Positions 35,027 to 46,363 of a stretch of DNA of 64,000 bases are shown here, piece after piece (positions within the stretch are counted from its first letter, which is position 1; each line of letters begins with the position of its first letter). The notes under the pieces were generated by a model, which saw only the letters and a program-made list of their open reading frames with translations, was not told the origin of the DNA and did no database searches. The stretch comes from Paragyromitra xinjiangensis (lineage: Eukaryota > Ascomycota > Pezizomycetes > Pezizales > Discinaceae): contig JBCAMK010000019.1 of assembly GCA_038503065.1 (NCBI GenBank), positions 1,536,558-1,600,557 of the forward strand, read 5' to 3'. The translations under genes and the position numbers were made by a program.

Positions 35027-38000
35027 CTAATCCCACCAACACTCCTGTAGCTCCCTCAAGGGTCGCGCATTGACCCTTAGGAAGCTTCTTGCGAGATCAA
35101 TCTCAAAACTGAATGGCAACTTCCTCACATACCCCAAGCACAATATTGACCATTGCTTACAGGTTTCTTCATCCCCCATTATGAGAATTGTGTCGACCCT
35201 GTGCCGAACAAACGTGTTGACCGAATCCTCTTCTTTCTTGGGTTCGAGAGAGGGTGGATCTCTAAGCAATGCGCGAACGTTGTCGTGCATTATGTATTCG
35301 GACCAGGGTATGTCCTTCGGGGTTTTTGACCCTGAGACTCTTAGTTTATCATTGGTTGTATAACTCTTCTCTTGAGTGAACTTACATTCCCAAATTCTAC
35401 CCTCGCGGTCGAGAACCGCAGTGTATAAAGCATCCTCATCGCTCATCCCAAATGGCCAGCATTCCGGTTCTGAAGCAACCCTGAGGAGGCTATAAGTTGA
35501 GCCTGGGTTCTTTTTCTCGAACTTCTCCATTTCTTCGCGCAGATAGCCTTCCCAAAAGTCAGCATATTCTAGTATTTTATCCCTGGTGAATACGAACGAG
35601 GTCCAGGAGGAATCTCCATATTGGGGTCATCTTCGGTTGGCGGCACTAATCTTCCCGTGACGACGAGGCCACGGTAGTCGGAATAAAGATACAATGGCTT
35701 TTCCGGGGATTCACGCCCAACAAACACAGGAACACATGTCATCGCCCAGGAAGGTTTTATTAAGTCGCTCTTCCAAACTATATGATAGTGAGCGTGGCTT
35801 AATTTCACACCAGCAGATCTCGGCAGCGGTCACTCACGGCGTGTGATATTATTTTGTATAGCATGCTCCCATTGGCGTGGAACCTCATAATCATCCATGC
35901 TATCACTTTTCTTAGGGCGTAATTTATCCCACTCGTCGAGCGCATACTGCGGAGCTGTGCGCGGGCGTCGCGGGGCGGGAAACTTGGCACGTCCGGTTTT
36001 GTCGTACAGTGCCTCAAATGTTTCTTGATATTCGATAAGGTCCTTGTAAGGTAGGTCTGGGCTCTCCCCCCATAGGTGTTCAATGATAAACTGGCATCTG
36101 AAAAAGTTTTGTGGGATAAATGGGGCGCCGGTCATAACTGCTTGAGGTTAATAGAGTTCATTTTTGGGTCGTTTGCGCATAAAAGCTCACTCTCTTGTTG
36201 TCTCTTCTCCAGCCTCTGGCGGGTTTTGCTATTCATGTTGTTCTGTCTCCGACCAACTTCGTTTAAGAACTTTCGCTGCTGTTGGTAATGCTTCTCCTTT
36301 TCAGGGAATCTCTTGAGTTGTTGCTCGTACATAGCTCTGCTGAACACTATTGCAGCTTGTCAGTATACTAGTCGAACATGATACTTGGGCGAAACCCTAC
36401 TTTCCGCTTGATCATAGAGTTCAAAGGCTTCGGCATCTGCCCTTTCCCATATCCCAATATACTCGATATCATCATCTGAGTCCTCCCAATCGTCTTCCGA
36501 GTCTTCATCCTTTTTTATTTTATCATCCTCGAGATCATCCTCGAGATCATCGTCAATCGTAGGCTCCTTCTCATCCTTAGTCTCCTTCAGCATATTTTTC
36601 ATCATACTATCAATGATGATTTTTTCTAGCCTCTTGACCTCTTCCTCATCTGTCGCATACTTGTGCTGCTCTACTAAATCCCTTAAGACCGCGTCATTCT
36701 TCAGCCCACTCTCTATATCCCAGGGTGGAGGAGCGTCATATGGACCGCTCTCATCAACGTCTTCATCCACGCTGTCATAAAATAGATAATGGCTCCTTCT
36801 AGTGGGGGTTTCCTTCTTTTCTGCCGCATCTGACTTCCGACGATATTCGCGTATTGATTTTTTGATTTCTCGTACTTTGACTGCCATTGGGCCATCAACT
36901 CCTTCCTCTTCTTTGGCAGTCCGATAGTATAACTCTAGAGTTGACTCCAGCACAGATATATGGTCCGTGAATTTGAATGATTTGTGTAGTAGCTAAATTG
37001 ATGAGCAAGGTACTCCAGATGGTAAAGGAGGAACATTCTTACTTTCATCAGAGTATACTGCAGCTGCTCTGGCGGCCTCGCCGGAAGACGGTCCCATATG
37101 ACAACATCAAGGCAATCCCTAAAGGATTTCCACAACCTGTCGCGTTCCAGGTTTGCTTTAAAGGTCCTGTCAAATGGCTGCCTAATTGTCCATTTGCCTC
37201 GATGAAGTCTGCCAGCTCCCATCTTATCCCTAATGATCCACTTTTCCTCCTCAGGAGGTTCCACGATCATCTCACCGGTCTTGCAATCCCGGATATATAC
37301 GATAAGCTCAGCGGTGTGGGTCTGCACGAGGGATATAAACCTCTTAACCCTCGGATCATCGCGAGACATGTTAGCAGCAATGTAATTGCGTGCCTCAGTT
37401 GCGGCGTGTGACCGACCAGCGCCGCGATTATGACGTGTAGACTGTGAAAACCCGGATGCAGAGATGGAATTGTGGGAAAGAGAATAAGGCACAAAACCAA
37501 TGCGTCGGAGGTGTGTGATTGGGGGTGGTTCTGCAATACTGTCCCATCCATTCTTCAATCCTCGGAAATAGCCGTTCACCGAGAGAATATTCAATTCGTA
37601 GAACTCTTGCCAGGATTTGCACAAACTAGCGGCAGTTGGTAATGAGGCGCCGGTGAGGATTGCAAATTGAAACCAGCCTCTTCGTGGCATTTTCGTTTCA
37701 GCTGGGTAGTTATAGATCCATCTTCCACAAACTTTGACACGATCCATCTTCCCTCCTTTGCTTTCTTGGGTTTGAGTTGGTAGTTTTTTGTGTTTCTTGC
37801 CTCCTTTCTTCTTACCTTTCCCTTTCCCTTTCCCTTTAGGTTTAGGTGTAACAGGCTGGGTTGTAGTTGGTGGTTCATCGTCTTCGGGGGCCTCCAAATC
37901 GTTCATCTTCGCTGCGGCCCAATAGTCTGCGCAAGCGTTCCTTATCGACTCGTCTGAGGGCCGTGAGAGTTCTAGGGCGAGATCTCGTAGGTCGGTGTTG

Positions 38001-39445
38001 CGAACGTGTACGGTGTCGTTCAGGAAGGCGTCAATGGTGGGGCTGAGTATAGCAGCAGAAAGCAACGAAGGGGAAGCTATTATCGAACGGAGGACAAGGT
38101 ATTCATGAATAGCTCTAATCTCGGCACGTATTTTCGCCGGGCCATCTTCCTTATCGAGATTAGCGTAAAATCCAGGCTGGTTGTTGATAATGAGCTCGGT
38201 CACACTTCGGATGAGAGCTTTCATATCCTCGTCCTCAATGCCATCCCAGTCGAGCGGATCAATTTCATCCTCCTCGGCCTTTTCAGTCTCTGTTTGATCG
38301 CTCTCTACCGTAGGAGTTGTCGGTTTGTCACTGCCGCGATTCTTTTTTCCTTTTTTCCCGGACTTTTTCTTTGCCGGTTCTTTCTTTCTCGGCTCCTCTT
38401 CTTCGAGTTCCTCTACTTTCGCCTTCTGAGAACCTACTCCACCCGTCCTCTTTTTGTTCCTTCTCTCCAACTCTTCCATCACTCCTTCTTGGTGGGACTG
38501 GTGATGTTGAAAATTCTGTGGATCTTCGGCAGCTTTATTCGCGATGCTTGCTTCCAGCTGTCTTTGCCGGTGTAACAATATCTTATCCGCTTTAGAGTCG
38601 TTCCTTCTCGCCCCTAGCGGCCCCCCAGCAGCTGCGTTGATCTCCTTGGCTCTCTTCATAGCTAGCTGCGCTTCTTTTTCCTCAACACCCTCAGCATTGA
38701 TGAGGACCCTGATAAGAGCCACGTATCCTGCCCTGCTGTCTTCTATGATCAGCTCGATTGGATCCCAGACATCCTCCTTCTCAGCTTCCTCGCGGTGTTT
38801 GGCTTCCTCTTCTTCGCGTAGTTTAGAGATGTTTTCCTGGTGAGCTTTGAAGAGCGCTGCTTCAGCCTTGACCTTTTTCTTCTCGGCTTCTGATTTAGCA
38901 TCGACTTCGGCTTGGAGAGATTCAACCCAGTTATACCACTGGGTCTTTGAATACTCGATGTCGAGTGTACGTTTTTCGAGTCGGTGAAGAGTAGCAGTTA
39001 GGAGCGCTCGTGATGACCGGAGTCGCTCGAGGAAGGATTGATGCCCGTAGTCTAGCCAACCTTAAGTTTAGCACTATCCACAGCCCCAGACATTGCAAGC
39101 GAGGGATAGCGCACCTGACTTGTCCGCATAAAAGTGGGAATGATGGAAGTCTCTCGCGATGATGCATCGCGTCACCAAATTAAACCTCTTTAAAAGATAG
39201 GCGTAAATCTCTTTCAAATCCCCAAGGTCTTTGACCCCGGAGAAATCCGTGTTCCACAGATCCTTTGGAGAACATTTTGGCACGCTCTTGTCTAGGCCTT
39301 CCAGCTCCGCGGATCTTCGCTTGTAGCCTTCATAAAGACCCTGAACTTGACGAGCATGGAATTGACAGAATTGGCCGTTGGCGTTGGTTGCTGGTTCGGA
39401 GCATTTCGAGCTATCGTGGAGGTTGAGGGCTGTACAGGTACCCAT
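35027..39445 (-). CDS. Large conserved fungal protein of unknown function, Cys/His N-terminus and coiled coils (apparent frameshift)
   Basis: Proposed exons are 39115-39445, 37043-39051, 36385-36992, 36139-36339, 35838-36097, 35386-35777 and 35027-35331, about 1368 residues. The N-terminus has a C-x10-C-x11-C-x2-H cluster (Cys4, Cys15, Cys27, His30), probably zinc-binding, followed by LYEGYKRR. A coiled coil spans about residues 130-270. Lysine-rich stretches (KKKSGKKGKKNRG and GKGKGKGKKKGGKKHKK) look like nuclear localisation signals. An acidic Asp/Glu segment lies in exon 3. The end carries WEGYLREEMEKF, DREGRIWE and KTPKDIPWSEY. The frame breaks near 35580-35587: reading changes from PPGPRSYS to DKILEYADFWEGY. 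Adding one base would join them, so an indel or lesion is likely. I believe it belongs to a widespread fungal hypothetical family; no function is known to me. Confidence 0.6.
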
Positions 39446-40686
39446 TTCAGCGGTGTTCTGATAGCGATGAAGCTGGCGTTCACCAGGAGCGGGGTAGTAA
39501 GTGTGTAAGCCTAAAGGGGCTATATTCTGAAAGCGTCCTACGGATGCGAATATATATTATTTCTTAGGAAAGAGCTTCCTGGGTGGAAAGAATGGAGATT
39601 CAACGATTATGGTACTGTATATGCGTGTCCACTATTTCCAGAAGACGATGCCGGCGACGTCGTTATCCGAATTTATTTTGTTTGGTGGGTTAGGGCTAAT
39701 AGTAATAAACTTACGGGGCTTGGCGAGCAATATTAAATAAACAAATTAGTAACAGACTCTAAAACGGGTAGTACAGTACCAAAAAATGGGGTGGATCTAC
39801 TACCGTATTTTTAGAAAATGCTGTATTAATTCTGGAGCGCTGCTGCATTTGCTGATAAATCCCGTAGCACTGCGGAATTAACCCAGCATTTTTTAGAATG
39901 CTGTAAAAATGCTGTACCAATCGCATCCCCCTTTTTGGCACTGTAGCTTCACGATGGTGTGGGTTTATAGAGAACATGCATAATATGTATATGATACATA
40001 CATGTATTGTTATGCTGCAGTATTACTGCTTTCGCCCCAAGCCATTCCTATGGACTACCTACATGTATATGTAGATAAACAAGAATAACCTGCTTGTTAA
40101 TACCGTGATCTACGCTTCAGCCTTGCGGGCCACGGTACTGACTAGCCCTATTTGGTCTAGCGTAAGCGAAACCACCTCACTTGTGTTCGACTACCTGGAG
40201 TACATGTATACGATAAGGAACTTAGGAAAATTGTAATAGGTGTGTATCGATATTGCTAGCGATTTCGAAGAGTTCTCCACAACTGTATTTACTGAGCGAT
40301 TTTTTCATCATCACGAGATTTTAGTTTCTAGTCTTATATAAAATGATCTTAAGTTTAATTGAGTGTCGTTACTGCATGTACGTAAGTTCAAATAGCTGAA
40401 GCTAATTCCTGATTTGAAACATGTATATAGACCAATATTTTCTCTCTCTCTGATTCTCGCCCCAACCTAATGAAAATCCTTCCAAAACCCGCCAATCGTG
40501 TGGATGAAAAGTATAGAAATGATAAACCCAAAATTGCTCCCACCGCGGCTAGGGAACCAACTCAAAGTCTGCAGCACTGAACAGGAACACCTCATAATGA
40601 TGAAACAAGCTCCTTTCACACTTATGAGTAAGAGTTCGGGTCGATATGCATCACGATTGCGAAAGCTCACCTGGGCACTTCTGGAC
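39446..40686. other. Intergenic with a MITE-like element
   Basis: No supported gene. It holds the element at 39772-39945. The frame at 40498-40791 (plus) is an antisense shadow of the gene at 40687-41238. Confidence 0.55.
39772..39945. mobile_element. MITE-like element with TACAGT ends
   Basis: 174 bp and TA-bounded. The left end is TACAGTACCAAAAAATGGGG and the right end is CCCCCTTTTTGGCACTGTA. The arms are about 70 bp and also contain matched segments around AGAAAATGCTGTATTAATTC and its near-complement GGAATTAACCCAGCATTTTT. Non-coding. Ends of this kind fit Fot1/pogo-type elements. Confidence 0.8.
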
Positions 40687-41238
40687 CTAGTCTCTGTCGG
40701 ATTTCCAAACGAGGTAAAGGAAATCCCCACCACGACCTTTGTTCAAGTCGGTAGTTTTGCCGCTATAGCCTTGCGGAACACCATCAAGTGAGCTTTCCGA
40801 ACGTAGAAGGCCCACGCTGAAGACCTTCTTGTCGTTATGGTGGTCAGTGACAGGGATGAGATAACGGAATTGACCGCCGGCGCCTTTGGCGAGGTCCTTC
40901 TTGGTAGGGTCGGCTGAGTCCTGGACAACTACGTCGAAACTAGTAAAGGCATTGGCGCCGGAGACAGTATATCCAGGAACAAGCCAAACAAATCTTGTGC
41001 GGCAGAGTTAGAAAGGTTTGCAGAGGGCTCTATCTGTGGTACTCACGCTCCCCCAAAGCCAGCGTTGATGTCCTCGTTGCGTCCATTAATCTCCCTGATA
41101 CGATTGTTAGGTGCTTGAGATGGTTCGTCTCCGTAGACAACCTTGCTGTTGGGTTAGAAAGCCGTCTGTAGACATTGGAGTGGTAATTACCGTTATGCTG
41201 CTAATGAATTCCGGCTGATGAGTCTTTACGGAGGCCAT
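40687..41238 (-). CDS. Small three-fold repeat protein, MABP/beta-prism-like
   Basis: Exons are 41191-41238, 41047-41141 and 40687-40993 (introns 49 and 53 bp), giving 149 residues. The protein has three related blocks. At residues 40-54 it reads DINAGFGGAFVWLVP, at 81-95 DLAKGAGGQFRYLIP and at 130-144 DLNKGRGGDFLYLVW. The common pattern is D-(I/L)-(N/A)-x-G-x-G-G-x-F-x-(Y/W)-L. Three such blocks 41-49 residues apart are what one expects of a three-bladed beta-prism, and the motif resembles the MABP domain of membrane-associated proteins. There is no signal peptide, so it is probably cytosolic. A TATA-like sequence lies about 125 bp upstream of the ATG. The acceptor CAAG at the first intron was chosen because CAACAG would break the frame. 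Confidence 0.7.
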
Positions 41239-43619
41239 GATAATAGATTTGATGAGATGGTAGTGTATTGAGTCTTTTTGGTGGACTTGTAAGAAGGTGT
41301 GAAGTTGTATGAAGGTGTAAAGTTGCTTGCTTTCTTTACTTTGTATCGGCGGGGGCGAGCTCTTTTATATACAAATTCTCCTCTCTCCCCGCCTAATACC
41401 CACCTGTTTTGTTTACAGAATCATGAATGCAGTACTAGTACGTATTACGTGACCTCAGCTCATTCTCATGCTGTTAAAATCATCCTATTTTCATAGTCAT
41501 GGTTCTGGAGCATCAGACCTAACGCCTTCGGTAAAGCCGCAAATTTGAGACATAGTGAATGGCCCAACATAGTAATTCTATGCCTGGAGTGCTGTTTTTG
41601 TTTTTAGCACGGCATCAGAGTTTAATGGCGGTTGGGAGGAAACACTTCTTAGAGGAACAGCGATCATCTACATCGTTGCCCTGTGTTTGTAGCCGAAGGA
41701 GCGGAGAAGCTATTTGAAGTAAGCATTAGAAACTAGTTTAGTTGCCATTGGATGCGAGAATGCCATAGCACACATGCTGAAAGGATTATAGGTAGGTTTA
41801 GTGGGCATGGTAATTCTTTTTGTCTTTGCCGCATACTACCGACGCATTAAGAATCTATATTTCTTATACCCATCTCTGGATCTCGCTAAACCCTACCAAT
41901 ACCGCAGCGAGAAAGAGAACAATATCTGGTGGCTCCCTTCGAAAACTGATATCCGTGACGAAATATTAAGCAGTCATCGTCCGTGCAGATTAGGGAAAAT
42001 CTGCGGCTGAGCCGTACGCGTGGGATCGCGAATTGCACTTCAATAGGGCTGAAGAAGGCTGAATTATAGTTATAGTTGTGGGGGTGCACGGGATCAAATA
42101 GCTAAGCGACTCTGCTAATTGAACTGGCTGGTAACACAGCCAAGCCATAGACGATACCATATTAAACAAGAATACCCGGAAATCACAAGCTTACAACCCT
42201 TGGACGGCGGTATTTTTTTTGTTGCAGACCTTCCCCCCATTCCATTAAATCACAGGTGCATGTTTGGGAATGCAGACTTCGATGTCTAATGGTTATAAGG
42301 TTATTTAGTGCTGTTTCTGCACGAGTGACCACAGCCAAGAAGATGTAAGCAAAACGTGGATTGTCACTGCGGCCATCCGATTCGCTGCAAAGATCCCTCT
42401 TGCCAAGTGACTCGGGCTGAGGTCAGCTTTTTTTTTAATTCAGAAATGCCCAATGGTGAATACAGTGCTTCCCTGCCTAACGCTCCCTCGGTAACGGCGC
42501 GGCATCTAGACCACTAGATTTTAGAAGCACTAAAAACAACTTGAAAAATTCGAAAAAAATGGAAGTCGAAGAATTAAATCAGCAAAACAATACAGGAGAA
42601 AATTCAATGTGTGCGATTATTCCTGGCTACAGTAGCCTAGCTCTGTAGTTAGGGTTTTGTGCTGGCTTGTAGTGGCCACAATACTGGGCTGCGAGGATAG
42701 AGATACTGCACCAAGCTCCAAGATTTGGTGTAAATTGAACCTGGTAGAGTATACACCAGATATCATGCTACCATACTATAAGTTCTCAGCACATTCCGCC
42801 AATAGTTGTTGAGAAAGTTCGGGCATTGCAATCTGATCAAAATGCCGCGATGTTGCTAAGGGAGCGCCGGTAGGTAGGGAAGTACTATACTTATTGGATA
42901 TAGGAATAGTCTATCAGGAGATGGTGGTATACACTACGTAGAGGTTTCTCGTGGAAACAGTGGTCCCAGGCCCAGCGCAACAATCATTGCCCATGCATAT
43001 ATGGAGACAAGAGATGAATATGTAATTGGGCCTTAGCGATCATGAAGACTTGCCTTATCTTCAAATCAACTCATCATATCCCCTGATCGTAGTCGAGTGT
43101 TTTCACGGACTTCAGTCCGCGAATTTGAAACAGCTCGACTTGCCATATTCAGCACATCTCCCCGCAAATTCTTGTGTTTTACAGCTGGGAATCCATAAGC
43201 AGAGACTTAACAAGGCCTATTATCTCTGCTATAATTGGCAAGTTTAAGCTACGGACCCCTCGAAAAAAATCAAGCGACTAAAGCCCAAGGTGTTGAATTT
43301 CGGTGTGTGAGGAGCTACGATCTAGGGGATAGAAGGGGGAAAAAAAACATCGCTAAATCATTGTTTGATTACTTAGGGTATAGTACTAGGGGTACCACTT
43401 AGTGATGCAACGCTTGCAATTGGTAGTCCGCTTGTGATCCAAGTAAATATTCCCACTGTACTTCCCTCAAACTTTTAGGATGAAATAACAAGGGTGAGGC
43501 CTGCAGAGTAGATGATATAATTCTAATGACTTTGAGTGTCTTCGTAGCCCAGATCCTCAAAGCTTGGTGGGCTTTGGGTAAGTATATTGGTATAGAAAGG
43601 TGTTGCATTACGTACTAAG
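41239..43619. other. Intergenic, no supported gene
   Basis: About 2.4 kb with only short chance frames. A small hairpin (CGGACTTCAGTCCG) lies near 43108-43121. Confidence 0.5.
41362..41371 (-). promoter_or_regulatory. Possible TATA box of the three-fold repeat protein gene
   Basis: The minus strand reads TATATAAAAG, 124-133 bp before the ATG. Confidence 0.4.
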
Positions 43620-45065
43620 CAGCACCCCAAACACAGGCACGGATAAACCTGGGCCAATCAAATTTAAGTGTCGAACGCCTCTGTCTTACTTTCGTCGCAA
43701 CTGTAGCACAACGCACAGCTACCCAACTAAGCTCCAACTGTTGTTCTAGGAATTGCAGGGCTGATATTACACAAGCCACAGAGACTCCGAGATGCCGAAC
43801 CCCCAAGTGTATACGATTCTACAGGCGCAATTAAATCACAGCCTAGGCTCGCATTAAACTAGGATGATATGATATAGAACGCAGAAAAAGAGTCCTAAAC
43901 AACCGGAGCTCTACCATTTAGAGGCTCGTCTTCCCTGTAAACCACCCTACGAGGCCGAGTCGTATTTTGAGGGGGCGGTAAATTCCTCTTTACGATTTTC
44001 CTCTAGCGCACGATACCCTGTGGTGCATTTGTACTTTGGATTGTAGCAAAACTACTCACCTTGCAATTGGCGTCTAGTCAGGCGCCCCGTGGGATGTTAC
44101 TGCCTTATGAAACCTTTAATAAGACTAATCACCGATTGTGACTCTCGCGACTTGAGATTGACTGCTCGTCGTTAAACTTAATGAGGAAATTTTGCACAGC
44201 TATCATGCATCTAGCGAAATGTTTCTAGTGACGCCGAAGATAGAGAGGAAGTAGTTTAGTCACTTTAGTAAAGCTTTAGTGCTCCGACTATTTTCAAGGG
44301 ACCTATAAGTCTAGCTAATGGAAACAAATATGCACCCTGGGCGATTCTAGCAAACGCCTCAAATTGTAATTTTAATGAACAAAGAACTGTTTTCTACCCG
44401 CCCACTCTTCGCAATGGGCTTTGATACAGCGGGGAGATCGGTCAAAGATCAAAGCTCTCACAGTAAATTTCCTAGCGACCAACCCGCGAAGGCTAGATGT
44501 ATAAGCCATGGCTTGATGTCTGTGGCTATCTAGTACATACATCGCTCAATCTGCCATTGCAACGTTAACAGGCATAAATTACTTGGAAACTGATCATACG
44601 ATCTAAGATTAACAACTAACTGAATAGAGTTACTCTAGAAAAGTGATATTTGATCGAATTGTGGGGTGGTGTAAGATGGATTATGAGAGAAATGATGTAT
44701 AATAGTGATGGTTGGTAGGCCCGATCTCAGCGTCTGCCTGATGTGAGCCCCACCGGTAGTAAGCATACATGTAGTTCAACGACTGTTTACGTAGGTATTC
44801 GTGCGCAAAGAGTTCCTGGGTGGGATAACGCGCGCGATTACCCTACTCGACAACTGAGATCCCATGATGACACGTCATAATCGAGTAGGTACCCTATGGA
44901 ACTCCGCCTATGTCTCGAAGCGAACGAATTTTTTATTTGTCTAGCTCCGCCTATTTACACTATCAAAAGGTAGCGGGTGTTATAATTATTTTGTTTTTCT
45001 TGGCGCATGGAGATGCATATGATTTCTGGCAGCGGAAATCGATCGGTTGCATTACAATGGTCTAG
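43620..45065. repeat. Diverged segmental duplication, copy 1
   Basis: This segment aligns in the same order and orientation with about 51770-53450. Anchors include CCGGAGCTCTACCATTTAGA versus CCGGAGCCCTACCATTCAGA, CTCGTCTTCCCTGTAAACCAC versus CTCGTTTTCCCTATAAGCCAC, TTTGTACTTTGGATTGTAGC versus TTTGCACTTTGAATTATAGC, CAAATTGTAATTTTAATGAA versus CAAGTTGTAATTTCAATGAA, and TTTTCTTGGCGCATGGAGA versus TTTTCTTGGCGCATGAAGA. Many differences are transitions. No open frame survives in both copies, so the ancestor is unknown. Confidence 0.75.
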
Positions 45066-46363
45066 GTGAATGAAGATAGTACAGGCCGCACACTATTTCT
45101 AGAGTATTGTGACCCCATAGATCGGATAAGCCTGCTAGCCCACCCGCCCCCACCCCCTAAGCCCTAGCATTTGCCGCCTGGGAAGAAACAAGCAGAGCTG
45201 GAGGTAGGAGGATGGAACATCGGGGTTCCCCGCTCTGTGGGGCCATCATAATAGAAAAATTGTAAAACTTGTTCCATCTCCATATGTCTGATCTTAATAA
45301 AGCCCAAGATCTCCCTATCCCTTCATCCGTAAGAAATTGAGGACAGTAACATCCTTGATTTGGGGTTTTACAGACTATGGGATAAAGGGTTGGTTGTCCG
45401 CCAGTCTTGTAGAATATATAGTAACAGCTTTATATAGCTATTGGATCTCCCAGTTTATTTTTCCTGCATTTTCCGTTTGGTTATACCTCAACGTATGCTA
45501 AGACTAGAGACTAGAATATGTTGCCGCTCTAGCTTGAATTGCAATCAGGTGGTACTTTGAGTGATTTCTGGGCAAGAACTTATGATATCCTATGGGATGG
45601 GTGCCGGAAACGGTAATGTTACGTATTTTGAAGCCGTTAATGATGACAAGGTTTGACCCAAATTCTTTGTTTTTATGCAATGGCCTTTTTCATCATAAGG
45701 TCAAAATTACTCAAAGAAGCTAGGGGGGAAGCCTTGTGTTACATGAAAGCGAGCCTTGCCTCTAGCACGAAAACCCCAGCTGAACCCAAGCCCTGAGGAC
45801 AAGGAAACTATGACTGAGAGACGAGATGGTAAAGTATAGGGAGTCGCATTCTACCTAACATGCCCCACTCCTGAGGCCCCACGAAAACTGTTGGAGTTCA
45901 AAGTTTAGTAACCCCAGCTATTATCGCCTCTGGTAACGTCATAGCCCAACGTCAACCAAGCATGCGCATCTACAAACTGAGGAGTTAGAGAAGGCAAAAA
46001 GATGCAGTGGCTTGTCTACTTGGATCCAAACCCCAAAAGTTGAATTGGGCCCTTTACTCATACCTGCCTATGCATGACGGATATACGACACGACTGAATT
46101 GTCTGGCCTGGGCGCCAGTACCTAGGTATGAAGACCCAAATCGAATGAAAGGGTATTTTTTTATATTATATTCATCCATAAACTCATTTTTATGCTGCAA
46201 TTTGCGTGTTGGCTATCTTGTTCTGCCGGGACTTTTCTAACCTTTATATATGCATGATATGACATTCCTATCACCTTTCAGTAAGCATGTTGTTCTCAGC
46301 ACTGTGTATAAAAGTATGGGGTTGGCCCTGTACCAGATATTATAGTCTTGCAGCACGGAGTTG
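45066..46363. other. Intergenic, no supported gene
   Basis: 3' flank of the lipase-NACHT-ankyrin gene; no gene seen. Confidence 0.5.

Noticed and set aside
38006..38575. 189-residue hydrophobic plus-strand frame
   Set aside because: Antisense of the lysine/glutamate-rich part of the large unknown gene.
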